Of a stretch of 64,000 nt of DNA, positions 9,092 to 18,107 are shown in pieces; the first letter of the stretch is position 1; the number at the start of each line of letters is the position of its first letter. The notes under the pieces were generated by a model. That model was given only the letters and a program-made list of their open reading frames with translations, did no database searches and was not told where the DNA came from. Origin of the DNA: Paenibacillus sp. OV219 (GTDB lineage Bacteria > Bacillota > Bacilli > Paenibacillales > Paenibacillaceae); the NCBI RefSeq assembly GCF_900110075.1, contig NZ_FOCJ01000001.1:930001-994000 (forward strand), given 5' to 3'. Position numbers and translations under genes: made by a program.

Positions 9092-9483
9092 TGACCGTCT
9101 TTATTAATCTTGTCGTAAGTGTAATTGCAATTATAGGGCTTCAGCTGGCGGGCATGCTGATCTTCAGCTGGATGACGCCGTTTAAGGATATGGACGAGCT
9201 GCGCAAAGGCAATGTGGCCGTCGGTCTTGCGCTTGGCGGCAAATTCTTGGCAACAGCGATCATTCTTGGTGTCGCTGCCTACACGAACACGTCGATCTGG
9301 CATGTGATCATGTGGTTCGGGGTTGGATATGTTTGTCTCGTCGCAGCCTACTGGATATTTGAGCTGGTAACGCCGAATTTAAACATTGCCGAGCATTTGC
9401 AAAAAGGCAACGTAGCGGTTGGGACGCTGCTGTTCTGCGTGTTCCTTGGCACGAGCTTTGCTGTGAGTAGTCTAATTATTTAG
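9091..9483 (+). CDS. DUF350 small membrane protein
   Basis: This 130-residue protein has about four transmembrane segments and the duplicated pattern of the DUF350 family: LRKGNVAVGLALGG near residue 38 and LQKGNVAVGTLLF near residue 107. The biochemical role of DUF350 is not established; in E. coli its member YjfL is encoded near the YjfC ligase. The start is the ATG at 9091, overlapping the lipoprotein stop; a GTG at 9082 is also in frame. This is the last gene of the cluster and a hairpin follows. Confidence 0.85.
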   Translation: MTVFINLVVSVIAIIGLQLAGMLIFSWMTPFKDMDELRKGNVAVGLALGGKFLATAIILGVAAYTNTSIWHVIMWFGVGYVCLVAAYWIFELVTPNLNIAEHLQKGNVAVGTLLFCVFLGTSFAVSSLII

Positions 9484-9509
9484 TTTGATCTTGGTATAGA
9501 GTAGCAAAT

Positions 9510-9545
9510 AACCGCCGGTTCCTTCGTGGAGCCGGCGGTTTGTCG
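9510..9545 (+). terminator. Hairpin terminator after the DUF350 gene
   Basis: AACCGCCGG pairs with CCGGCGGTT, extended by TCC/GGA around a stable TTCG tetraloop. The T-run is short (TTTGTCGTTG), so termination may be partial. Confidence 0.7.
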
Positions 9546-9631
9546 TTGTCTGGATGAATGTGAAATGATCGCGATGATCCCGGTTGCGGCAATCGTACAA
9601 AACTGCTAACGCTTGCCGCACTGCGGGACCC

Positions 9632-9667
9632 AACAACGGAGTGCTTTCGCGCTCCGTTGTTTATTTT
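9632..9667 (+). terminator. Second hairpin terminator before the collagen-like gene
   Basis: AACAACGGAG and CTCCGTTGTT pair, extended by a GC pair, with a T-rich tail (TTATTTTT). The 86 bases between the two hairpins hold no clear ORF; a short transcript could end here. Confidence 0.75.
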
Positions 9668-9757
9668 TGGCGAGAGAGAGGCTTCTGTACAAGCGCACAT
9701 CGCAGAAAGCCATCTACTAGAAGGAGATGACTGGTAAGGGATGGCTTGCTTGGGTAG

Positions 9758-10957
<1,200 letters not shown>

Positions 10958-11067
10958 GCGCAGGTGTGCCCAATTGCCTACAAAATCTTTTTTTCAAATG
11001 ACCATGCAGGAGGCTGAGGCATTTAATATACTGTGCATCAATCCAAGAAGAGGGGGGACTCTGATCT

Positions 11068-11673
11068 ATGCCATCGCCATTATTAGCCGTGAATCTCGTC
11101 GTCAAACTACCCGCCGCTTCATCATGCCCCCCAAAAAACAAGAAACCTAAATGCGTCAACTCAAAGAAGCGATGCGAACGTCATCCGAGGAAGCGGCGGC
11201 TTCGCCCAGTTTTTCCATGTCCCCCTCAAAATCCTCATCGTTACGTACCTGTAAAAGAGATGCGTTCCATCTCTTATTGCCCACCGCTTCCACCGCCGCC
11301 TCCTTTACCAGCAATCGTGCCAATCGTGCCAATCGATCCGGTGAAGCCAGCGAACAACATTATCATCGACAAGGAATGCTGCGGATCGATTTTGATCCAA
11401 GGGGTCCAGCCTGATTTTCACATATGGGAAAATGACGTAATCGCTATGATCAATCTCGTCCAAATTAGCATCACCTCAAGCGCTAGCAGCACACAGTCGC
11501 TCGAAGTGCTCATTGTAGGCAGCGAACAAAAAAAAATGACTGTACCGCCGGGCAGTACAATCAATTATATTGGGCAGCGAATCCACGCGGTTATCATCCC
11601 ATCGCAGGGCGATGAGTTCACCTATGTAGAAGGGCGATTTGCCATCTCGATAAGCATTAAGCTACCGGGCTGA
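11068..11673 (+). CDS. Divergent Ena-like (DUF3992-type) spore protein with Cys/Pro-rich N-terminus
   Basis: This 201-residue protein has an N-terminal half rich in Cys, Pro, Lys and Arg (KKPKCVNSKKRCERHPRKRR and a PPLPPPPPLP run), like many spore coat proteins. Residues 95-201 form a beta-rich domain whose landmarks follow the Ena jelly roll: IIIDKECCGS, then MTVPPGSTINY, then YVEGRFAISISIKL. The Cys found in Ena subunits in the last strand (GEFCI) is Ala here. It may be an Ena1C-like or anchoring subunit. AGGGGGGA precedes the ATG. It converges with the two Ena genes on the other strand, 18 bases apart. Confidence 0.65.
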   Translation: MPSPLLAVNLVVKLPAASSCPPKNKKPKCVNSKKRCERHPRKRRLRPVFPCPPQNPHRYVPVKEMRSISYCPPLPPPPPLPAIVPIVPIDPVKPANNIIIDKECCGSILIQGVQPDFHIWENDVIAMINLVQISITSSASSTQSLEVLIVGSEQKKMTVPPGSTINYIGQRIHAVIIPSQGDEFTYVEGRFAISISIKLPG

Positions 11674-11691
11674 CGACACTCGCTTTCTTTA

Positions 11692-12033
11692 TTAGATTGT
11701 ATAACGAACGGTTATGCAAAACTCTCCTTGAACCGCACCAGTAGCCACTAGGTTGATTGTATTGAAGCGGCTCACGGTAAACGTCGTGGATCCATTTGGA
11801 GGGACGATAATCGTTTGAACAGGTATGACCACACCGGTCAGCAAGAAGTTTATCGTCACCCCCACAGTGCCTGTTACGATTTTGACATAGCCGGTGCCTT
11901 TAATAATTTGGGCCAAGTTGTCGGAGTAGATGATTTGAGTGCCAGCTGCTGCAAACTGCCAGTTTATACATACTTTGTCTTGCACAGCGATGCTCTCTGA
12001 ACAGCAGCTAAGCGCAGAACTAGAATCACACAT
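11692..12033 (-). CDS. S-type endospore appendage (Ena) subunit
   Basis: This 113-residue protein has the layout of Bacillus cereus Ena1A/Ena1B subunits. There is a short N-terminal connector with adjacent Cys10-Cys11, then VQDKVC with Cys22, a beta-sandwich core (GTGYVKIVTG, IVPPNGSTTFTVSRFNTI) and the last strand QGEFCITVRY with a Cys near residue 106. In known S-Ena fibres these cysteines cross-link stacked subunits. The gene lies 26 bases downstream of the second Ena gene on the same strand, behind an AAGGAGG site, so the two form an operon. Confidence 0.8.
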   Translation of the reverse strand: MCDSSSALSCCSESIAVQDKVCINWQFAAAGTQIIYSDNLAQIIKGTGYVKIVTGTVGVTINFLLTGVVIPVQTIIVPPNGSTTFTVSRFNTINLVATGAVQGEFCITVRYTI

Positions 12034-12059
12034 GGACGGATGCCTCCTTCATGAGCGTA

Positions 12060-12431
12060 TTAGGTAATCGGGTAACGTGCGGTAATGCAAAATTCACCTT
12101 GATAGGTCCCGGCATCTGTACCGGGTAGCGTCAATGTGATTGAAGCGAAACGACGATAAGTAAAAGCGAGACTCGTTCCAGGCTCAATGGTGATTGGGGT
12201 AATCATCGGAGCGCCAGCACTGTTAAGTAGATTGAACGTTATTGCTGCTGGGCCAACGTCGTATTGCACATAGCCGGTACCTACGAGGTTCTGATTCAAA
12301 TTATTCGTGAAAACGATAACAGTAACATCGGCTGCAACGACTGTGCCGCTCCAAGGGGAGCAAACTTTATCTTGAACATAGTTCTTTTCGGAACAGCAGG
12401 TTAATGCGCTTGCGCTGTTGGAACAGGACAT
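12060..12431 (-). CDS. S-type endospore appendage (Ena) subunit
   Basis: This 123-residue protein is the closest match here to Ena1A/Ena1B. The connector has Cys12-Cys13 and VQDKVC has Cys24. The core reads LVGTGYVQYDVGP, IEPGTSLAFTYRRFASI, and TYQGEFCITARYPI with a Cys near residue 115. The Cys pair and two core cysteines are the residues that form inter-subunit disulfides in S-Ena fibres. TAGGAGGT precedes the ATG. It is the first gene of the two-gene ena operon; the upstream CATTAAATA resembles a SigK -10 with one mismatch. Confidence 0.83.
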   Translation of the reverse strand: MSCSNSASALTCCSEKNYVQDKVCSPWSGTVVAADVTVIVFTNNLNQNLVGTGYVQYDVGPAAITFNLLNSAGAPMITPITIEPGTSLAFTYRRFASITLTLPGTDAGTYQGEFCITARYPIT

Positions 12432-12490
12432 AGTCAGATAACCTCCTATTTAGGTTCTGAACTATTTAATGCAAGGAGGTGAGGGCTCGT

Positions 12491-12580
12491 TTGGACAGAT
12501 GCCTGAGTGCAACTGAAATAATCGCAGTAATTTCGCTCCTAGTTATTGGGGATAGAAGCTGCCTCGTCAAACCATTCTAA
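12491..12580 (+). CDS. Possible 29-residue leader peptide upstream of speD
   Basis: A TTG at 12491 sits 7-8 bases after AAGGAGGTGA, nearly full complement to the 16S rRNA end. It opens a 29-codon frame with a hydrophobic core (TEIIAVISLLVIG) that ends 62 bases before speD. It may be a leader peptide of speD or an unrelated small protein. The ribosome binding site is the main support; conservation is unknown. Confidence 0.35.
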   Translation: MDRCLSATEIIAVISLLVIGDRSCLVKPF

Positions 12581-12642
12581 GAATAGTCTCTTGAACCAAT
12601 TCTGCGCAAGAAGCGTGCGGTTATCAATAAGGGGGAGCTAGC

Positions 12643-13455
12643 TTGACTATGACGACAGAGCAGCGTATCACGCTGCATGGCTTTAACAATTTGACCAAGT
12701 CGCTCAGTTTCAATATGTACGATATTTGCTTTACGAAGACAAAGGAAGAGCGCGAGGCCTACATCAAGTACATTGACCAGCAATACAACGCGGATCGGCT
12801 AACTGCCATTCTAAAGTCTGTTGCGGATATTATCGGTGCTTATGTGCTCAATATCGCAAAGCAGGACTACGAACCGCAAGGCGCAAGCGTGACGATGCTC
12901 GTCTCGGAAGGACCGATCGAGCAGGCGCCGGATGAATCGTTTGAAGAGTCGCCTGGCCCCCTGCCGAAGGCCGTTGCCATGCATCTGAGCACAAGCCACA
13001 TTACGGTACATACGTACCCGGAGTACCATCCGGACGAAGGCATCAGTACCTTCCGTGCGGATATCGACGTATCCACTTGCGGGGAGATTTCTCCGCTTAA
13101 AGCGCTCAATTACCTCATTCACTCGTTCGACAATGATATATTGACGATGGATTACCGAGTGCGTGGATTTACACGCGATATTAATGGGTACAAGCTGTTT
13201 ATCGATCATGATATCAGCTCGATCCAGAACTATATTCCGCCCGAGATTCAAGAGCTGTACCATATGATTGATGTCAACGTATATCAGGAAAATATTTTCC
13301 ATACCAAATGCAAGCTCCGCGAATTCGATCTGAACAATTATTTGTTCGGGTATACGAAGGATACGCTCAGCAGGGAGGAGCAGCTGGAGATTGAGAAGAG
13401 CGTGAAGTGGGAGATGGATGAAATCTTCTATGGCAAAAATATGGTGTTCACCTAA
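12643..13455 (+). CDS. speD: S-adenosylmethionine decarboxylase proenzyme
   Basis: This 270-residue protein closely follows the E. coli-type SpeD (264 residues). It makes decarboxylated S-adenosylmethionine, the aminopropyl donor for spermidine. Conserved blocks include [47 protein letters not shown] and [15 protein letters not shown]. The self-cleavage site is in [14 protein letters not shown]; Ser118 becomes the pyruvoyl cofactor. GGGGGAG is 5 bases before the TTG at 12643; the ATG at 12649 is an alternative. It is flanked by a bidirectional terminator. Spermidine is a plausible substrate of the ligase at 7239, an inferred link. Confidence 0.94.
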   Translation: MTMTTEQRITLHGFNNLTKSLSFNMYDICFTKTKEEREAYIKYIDQQYNADRLTAILKSVADIIGAYVLNIAKQDYEPQGASVTMLVSEGPIEQAPDESFEESPGPLPKAVAMHLSTSHITVHTYPEYHPDEGISTFRADIDVSTCGEISPLKALNYLIHSFDNDILTMDYRVRGFTRDINGYKLFIDHDISSIQNYIPPEIQELYHMIDVNVYQENIFHTKCKLREFDLNNYLFGYTKDTLSREEQLEIEKSVKWEMDEIFYGKNMVFT

Positions 13456-13462
13456 AGCAAAA

Positions 13463-13506
13463 AGACCGCCAGCAAGGAGTTATGTTAACTCCAATGCTGG
13501 CGGTCT
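13463..13506. terminator. Bidirectional terminator between speD and ytxJ
   Basis: AGACCGCCAGCA and TGCTGGCGGTCT pair perfectly around an inner GGAGTT/AACTCC hairpin. It is shared by the two converging genes. Confidence 0.85.
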
Positions 13507-13530
13507 CTTCTTGTTATGTCATGAAGCAGA

Positions 13531-13875
13531 TTACTTCATAACTGCACTCATGTGTGCTTCTGTAATGGACCAGTGAGATGCAGTCCAATATTTTGCCTTA
13601 TCCTTGATGAGGATAATTTGCGGAGACTCGTGCTTCACTGAGGTATCTTCAGCGATTTGGTTGGATACCGGTCTAGACTCGATCACTTTAACGAGCACGA
13701 AATCAGTGTCGTCTTGTTCCGGGTTGTTGTTCAAGAAGTTCGAGAACTCGGTGAATGCATTCGCACTTACCGGGCAAGTTGTACTGTGCTTGAACACTAC
13801 GAGCGGGCGTGAACTCGAGCCTTCCAAAGCCGTGTTCCATTCTTCGACGGATGTCAGTTCTTTTAATGCTGGCAT
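13531..13875 (-). CDS. ytxJ: YtxJ-type bacillithiol-system thioredoxin-like protein
   Basis: This 114-residue protein has the thioredoxin-like fold pattern of YtxJ, a putative monothiol bacilliredoxin that removes bacillithiol from proteins. The active site is STTCPVS with a single Cys in the CxxS position (residues 32-38). A cis-Pro region follows (HESPQIILIKD). TAGGAG precedes the ATG. It is a single gene ending at the terminator shared with speD. Its presence implies a bacillithiol-using Firmicute. Confidence 0.88.
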   Translation of the reverse strand: MPALKELTSVEEWNTALEGSSSRPLVVFKHSTTCPVSANAFTEFSNFLNNNPEQDDTDFVLVKVIESRPVSNQIAEDTSVKHESPQIILIKDKAKYWTASHWSITEAHMSAVMK

Positions 13876-13981
13876 AGAAAGCAGTCTCCTAACTGTTATG
13901 AAATGAGTTACAGAATAACCATCCTTAACATCATATCATAACGGAGAGCAGCCATTCCACTTTGCACTTAGCAAGAAAGTC

Positions 13982-15916
13982 TTATTTCTGCTGCAGCAGC
14001 ATCGTCCACAAGGATGCCTGCTCATAGCCAAGACGCCATGCAGCGACACCTGCCAGATCATATTTCTTAGCGATGGCAAGGCGAGCTTTGACTGAGTCTG
14101 CTGTCTCTGCCCAGAACACATGCGTGTAGCCGTCTGCGCCAGTGTACTTGTACTTACGCTGGCCTGAAATCGGATCGTAAGTGCCAACAGCGCCGGTTTC
14201 TTGAATAAGGCTCGGCAGATCTCCCATAAGCAGAGCGCGGTTGCCTACCAGATTGCCGCTCGTGTCGATGCTCCATTCCCGCACGTAGAACGGAACGCCA
14301 AGCATCAGCTTACTGCGCGGAACGCCATACGCGAGGAACTGCTTCACGCCTTCCTCAACCCAAGACAGCTCAGCGACAGAGCCGGCTTCGCTGCTGCCTT
14401 TCCAGTGCTGATCATAGGCCATAATCATAATCATATCGACGATGCCTGCAAGTGCATTATGATCGTAGGCGGTCATTGCATCCCATGCCAAGTCGCCGCG
14501 AGGCAGGTCGATCGAGACTGTAAGTCCTGCCGTGTGAGCCGCTTTCGTAAGAGAACGAATGAATTCGGTATACAGTGTGCGGTCACTGCCAGCCATCATT
14601 TCAAAATCGACGTTAACACCAGCAACATGGAGAGTCTTCAGCTTACTAACGAGCGTGTTAATGAAGTTGGTCTTCGCCGCTCCATTACGCAAGAAAGCGC
14701 TCGTCAGCTTGCTGTCGAATTGGTTGCTGACGAGAGGAGTCACCTTAATGCCGGACGCAGCTAATGAGGTCATTAGCGCTGGATCGGAGTAATCGCTCAG
14801 CGTGCCGTCTGCGCTAGCAAGCTCGAACCAGGAAGGAGAATCATAATCGAGCCCTTGCGTCTGGCTGATTTGATTCATAATGCTGACTGTACGCGCTGTA
14901 CCGTTCCAGCCAAGAAGCTTCAGCTTCTTCGTATTGTCCCAGACGATGCGGGCATCAGCAGTGGTTACTTCCGTATTCGCATATTGGCTGGCAAATTGTA
15001 CGGCTCCCTTACGCGTATGGAAGGATCGGAGCAGCTTGTCTCCTTGTATGACACTCAGGTAAGGGATGTTCGTCCACCACGTGAGACCGTCCTTAACGAC
15101 CGATGCACCGGACAAGGAGTTCGCGACAGCGATTGCTTTCGTAATGCTGTAATAGGAACCGACAACACGACCCGTTTGGGTCACATCAAAGCTCGGTTTA
15201 TTCGTCTGGACGACTTGTCCCGTCTGTGTGTTAACGACGTTGCTGCCCGGCAGCGCAAGCGAAGCGCGGATCGCATCTAGCAGGAAGCTGTATGTTTTGT
15301 CGGTAAGCGATGTGCCGTCTTCGGTTTCAATGCTGTATACAGGAGCTGAGGCGCGTTGAACATTTTCCTGATAAACGGTTATGTTGTCCCAGACCCACTG
15401 ATTGGTTGATAAATCGATAATATGTATGTTGCCGAATGCCTTAGCCGCTTTCTTCGCTTCGGCGAGAGTCGCGAAAGACCAGTTCGCTAATGTTTTATCT
15501 CCTTGATATAAGCGATAGGCGGGGTATTCACTCTGAACGAAGCCAGGCTTCTCCAAATCGCGGATTTGGGCGAAAGGAACTTTGCTAGCAAACTGCTTCG
15601 CTTCTGTAAGCGTGGTAAACTCGCGTCCTGGTGAGGAAACGCCATTCTCGTACACTTTGTAATGGGGGAAGTTGTCCCAGATCCATTCACGACCAATAAT
15701 CTTCTCGACATGCGTATACGTGAAGTTCTTTGCATACGCAACAGCACTTGCGCTCGTCGTAAACTCTTTGATCGCGATATCGTTGTGATAGACGCGATAC
15801 TTCGTCGTCTGATCGCTAGAAGAGGCGGCGTCGACTGTAACAGCTGTCGTTGCAAGGCCAGCCTGCAGTGCGATGACCAACGCGAATACGAGCGGCTTCT
15901 TGATTCGAATAAGCAT
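13982..15916 (-). CDS. Secreted GH18-domain protein with N-terminal repeats
   Basis: This 644-residue protein has a signal peptide (basic MLIRIKK, hydrophobic core, VDAAS cleavage region). Residues 40 to about 320 hold five to six divergent repeats of about 55 residues with the pattern Y-x-VY, FTTLxEAKxxA, and WVWDN. The last 310 residues are a GH18 barrel related to YaaH-type spore and wall hydrolases. The catalytic motif reads AGVNVDFE: the acid Glu is kept, but the first two Asp of DxxDxDxE are Ala and Asn. It could bind or cut peptidoglycan or chitin-like glycans. The ATG at 15916 was chosen; GAGAGGAG lies 14 bases upstream. Confidence 0.85.
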   Translation of the reverse strand: MLIRIKKPLVFALVIALQAGLATTAVTVDAASSSDQTTKYRVYHNDIAIKEFTTSASAVAYAKNFTYTHVEKIIGREWIWDNFPHYKVYENGVSSPGREFTTLTEAKQFASKVPFAQIRDLEKPGFVQSEYPAYRLYQGDKTLANWSFATLAEAKKAAKAFGNIHIIDLSTNQWVWDNITVYQENVQRASAPVYSIETEDGTSLTDKTYSFLLDAIRASLALPGSNVVNTQTGQVVQTNKPSFDVTQTGRVVGSYYSITKAIAVANSLSGASVVKDGLTWWTNIPYLSVIQGDKLLRSFHTRKGAVQFASQYANTEVTTADARIVWDNTKKLKLLGWNGTARTVSIMNQISQTQGLDYDSPSWFELASADGTLSDYSDPALMTSLAASGIKVTPLVSNQFDSKLTSAFLRNGAAKTNFINTLVSKLKTLHVAGVNVDFEMMAGSDRTLYTEFIRSLTKAAHTAGLTVSIDLPRGDLAWDAMTAYDHNALAGIVDMIMIMAYDQHWKGSSEAGSVAELSWVEEGVKQFLAYGVPRSKLMLGVPFYVREWSIDTSGNLVGNRALLMGDLPSLIQETGAVGTYDPISGQRKYKYTGADGYTHVFWAETADSVKARLAIAKKYDLAGVAAWRLGYEQASLWTMLLQQK

Positions 15917-16016
15917 GGTAAAACGTAACACTCCTCTCTTTTATCTATTCTATTAGACGTAGAATAGAGAGAGAGGTTGCGCGGATTTCGACAAAACCCG
16001 ATATTTTCCATAAAAA

Positions 16017-16048
16017 AAGCGGGTACAGAGCTCGCTCTGTACCCGCTT
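16017..16048. terminator. Bidirectional terminator
   Basis: AAGCGGGTACAGAG and CTCTGTACCCGCTT form a perfect 14-bp stem with a CTCG loop, with A-run and T-rich sides. It ends the transcript of the two genes to its right. Confidence 0.88.
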
Positions 16049-16068
16049 CAACCTAACTTTGTGCACGA

Positions 16069-16347
16069 TTAGTCTTCAATATCCGCCCAAAATTCTTCAT
16101 CCGCATCCAGTGTGATCTGGGAGCGGAACTTCCGTATTTGATACTGCTTCCACAAATACTGCTCTATCGCTTCGAGCAAGTTCGCCTCAATCAAATATTG
16201 GTTTCGGCCATGTATCCAAACTTCCGCAGTATATCCGTATTGCTCTTCCCATGAAAGCTGTACTTCGACGTCTGTTGGCGAGACTCCGCGACGTTCAGCC
16301 ATATGGAGGCAAACGGCATTAATAATCTCGTCCGTAAAGATTTTCAT
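16069..16347 (-). CDS. DUF2653 (YxcD-like) protein
   Basis: This 92-residue acidic protein matches the length and pattern of the DUF2653/YxcD family (FTDEIINAVCLHMAERRGV, EVQLSWEEQYGYTAEVW, EAIEQYLWKQY). The function of the family is unknown. It starts two bases after the stop of the upstream gene with an AGGAG site inside that gene, so the pair is co-transcribed. Confidence 0.75.
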   Translation of the reverse strand: MKIFTDEIINAVCLHMAERRGVSPTDVEVQLSWEEQYGYTAEVWIHGRNQYLIEANLLEAIEQYLWKQYQIRKFRSQITLDADEEFWADIED

Positions 16348-16349
16348 CG

Positions 16350-16781
16350 TTAGTACGGTCTCCTATGTTCAGGATTCGAAGGTTTGCGACGCGTCTTGAA
16401 GTAATGGAATATGCCGCGTATCGCGACGATTAAGATATAGATCGCCAGCACGTTAATGATTAAACCGAAGAAATCGCCTAGGAAGCCCATTCCTCCAAAC
16501 ATGCCACCGAACAGCATACCCGCCAATCCGCCGATCATCAGCCCCTTCATGAAGCTGCCGCCGCTGAAGAAACCGCGTTTCGTCGTCGTTGATGTAGCTG
16601 CTCCGGACTTTGTCGTGCCTGTTGTGCTTTTGTTCACATTATCTGCAGGCTTCGATGGGGTTTGCGTGTAACTCTTCTTTGGTGACTTGAAACCGCCGCC
16701 CCGTGGTTTAGCGTCTGCTGACCCTACGCTGAACGCAAAGAACAGTGCAAAAGCCATCAATAGTAAAATCCCTTTTTTCAT
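16350..16781 (-). CDS. Small secreted/membrane protein next to attL
   Basis: This 143-residue protein has a signal peptide (MKKGILLLMAFALFFAFSVG, cleavage near ADA). A Ser/Thr/Lys-rich stretch and a Gly/Met/Phe-rich membrane part follow (LMIGGLAGMLFGGMFGGMG, then FGLIINVLAIYILIVAIRG), with a basic C-terminus. It resembles proteins often labelled Tim44-like, but only loosely. CAGGAGGAG precedes the ATG. The prophage core begins 61 bases upstream, so integration changed its upstream region. Confidence 0.75.
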   Translation of the reverse strand: MKKGILLLMAFALFFAFSVGSADAKPRGGGFKSPKKSYTQTPSKPADNVNKSTTGTTKSGAATSTTTKRGFFSGGSFMKGLMIGGLAGMLFGGMFGGMGFLGDFFGLIINVLAIYILIVAIRGIFHYFKTRRKPSNPEHRRPY

Positions 16782-16822
16782 CTGTAGTTCTCCTCCTGGT
16801 AGAAATGCGATGGCTGAATATA

Positions 16823-16851
16823 TTGCCTTTCAGTTCAATTACGTCTAATAT
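16823..16851 (+). promoter_or_regulatory. Disconnected promoter half of the DUF309 gene
   Basis: TTGCCT, 17 bases and TAATAT read rightward; the -10 lies inside the 23-bp attachment core. In an unoccupied chromosome this would drive the DUF309 gene now at 57935. In the lysogen the -35 remains here, while a copy of the -10 is at attR with different upstream bases. Confidence 0.5.
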
Positions 16852-16865
16852 AGTCAAAGGTTTCA
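16843..16865. other. attL core (23-bp direct repeat)
   Basis: The 23 bases starting GTCTAATATAGTC and ending GGTTTCA are repeated exactly at 57875-57897; the flanking bases differ. The integrase gene ends 73 bases inside. This marks the left prophage end. Confidence 0.92.
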
Positions 16866-16919
16866 AAAAGATGTCTCGAAAACTCAGTAAATTCAATGTA
16901 ATCTTGTTTAACAAGATGA

Positions 16920-16941
16920 GAAAAGTCACTCGAAAAGTCAC
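16920..16941 (+). other. Left arm-type integrase sites (paired)
   Basis: GAAAAGTCAC occurs at 16920-16929 and 16932-16941, 12 bases apart. The same decamer, with a degenerate partner also 12 bases away, lies near the right end. They are likely arm-type sites bound by the integrase N-terminal domain. Confidence 0.6.
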
Positions 16942-18107
16942 ATTTCTTGCAATTGAGGGGTTTCGAGTAGATCCGAGAACACATTTTTAAGCTTTTCTAC
17001 GACGTTGCGCTGCATCTTCTCGGTAACATGAGTGTAAATCTTAAGAGTCGTTTTAGGCTCATCATGACCCACTCTTTTCATAATCATCCGAAGATCGACC
17101 TCAGCTTCAGCAAGCATGCTAATATGTGTATGCCTTAAAGTATGCGGAGTTACGTGCTTTTTAATTCCTGATTTTCTCAACAGACGCTGAAAACGTAACT
17201 CAATGGTAGCATGCAGCATAGGCTTTCCGTTTCTAGATAAAACGAACTCGCTATCATTGTTTCTTTCTTTCAAATTCCAAAGCATTTCCATAATGAATGG
17301 ATCGACTTCAAACTCTCGAATAGAACCCTTAGTTTTAGGTGTACCTTGAACATAATTGGAATGAGTACTCCTGGTGCTGGCTGTCTTTGTTATTCTAATT
17401 CTGTTTAATGCTCTATTCAGATCCGTAAATTTTATGGCTATTAGTTCACCTATACGCATACCGGTGAAGGCCAACGTATAAACAATTTCCTCGTCTAAAT
17501 CCTTTCCTGCGTCCCTCGCTGTATTTAGAAATAATGCTAACTCGTCACGCTCCAAGTATTTCTCTGAAATTGGACTGTTTTCAAGTTCCTCAACTGTGAG
17601 AATTTTCTCGGGAATTTTCGAACCCGAAACCGGGTTTTCTTTGCGATACTTCATTCTTAACGCGAACTTAAAGATCATGTTAGCAGTGGCGTTTATTCCT
17701 ATTATGGTTGAGTGAGCATATTCATCATCGAACAACTCGTTTAGCAGCTTCTGATACGTTCCAGAAGTTATCTTATCTTGAACCATACGCCCAATTTTCT
17801 TCTTTAATACAGAAACACAGAATTTTCTTTGCTCAATAGTCGGAGGTTTGACTTTGCTACGCTCGTAATCCAGAAGCCACTCGTCTGCTAGATCTTGAAA
17901 TCGAAGACCTTTCGTCTGTCTTGTATTAATACCGGATTCCTGAGCTTTGATGACCGCGTCAACACGTGCTTCTGCTAAAGCTTTTGTATCTCCGCGTCGT
18001 TTAATTTGTCGCCGCTCACCTGTATCTAGGTCAGCTGGGCCGTCCTTCGTACAGATCCATTTATACCCTTGTTTATTTTTTGCAAGGATTTTCGTAAATG
18101 AAGCCAT
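16938..18107 (-). CDS. int: Tyrosine integrase
   Basis: This 389-residue tyrosine recombinase integrates and excises the prophage. Its N-terminus (MASFTKILAKNKQGYKWIC) fits an arm-DNA-binding domain, followed by a SAM-like core-binding domain. The catalytic domain shows Arg in TGMRIGELIAI, His-x-x-Arg in HTLRHTHIS, and the Tyr nucleophile in LKIYTHV. The ATG at 18107 with GGAGGT upstream was chosen over the in-frame ATG at 18122. It is the last gene of the minus-strand lysogeny operon, overlaps the previous gene by 35 bases and ends beside attL. Confidence 0.93.
   Translation of the reverse strand: MASFTKILAKNKQGYKWICTKDGPADLDTGERRQIKRRGDTKALAEARVDAVIKAQESGINTRQTKGLRFQDLADEWLLDYERSKVKPPTIEQRKFCVSVLKKKIGRMVQDKITSGTYQKLLNELFDDEYAHSTIIGINATANMIFKFALRMKYRKENPVSGSKIPEKILTVEELENSPISEKYLERDELALFLNTARDAGKDLDEEIVYTLAFTGMRIGELIAIKFTDLNRALNRIRITKTASTRSTHSNYVQGTPKTKGSIREFEVDPFIMEMLWNLKERNNDSEFVLSRNGKPMLHATIELRFQRLLRKSGIKKHVTPHTLRHTHISMLAEAEVDLRMIMKRVGHDEPKTTLKIYTHVTEKMQRNVVEKLKNVFSDLLETPQLQEM

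Noticed and set aside
13982..15916. GH18 protein as the spore cortex enzyme SleL/YaaH
   Set aside because: The N-terminal repeats are not LysM and the catalytic motif is altered; only the barrel is related.
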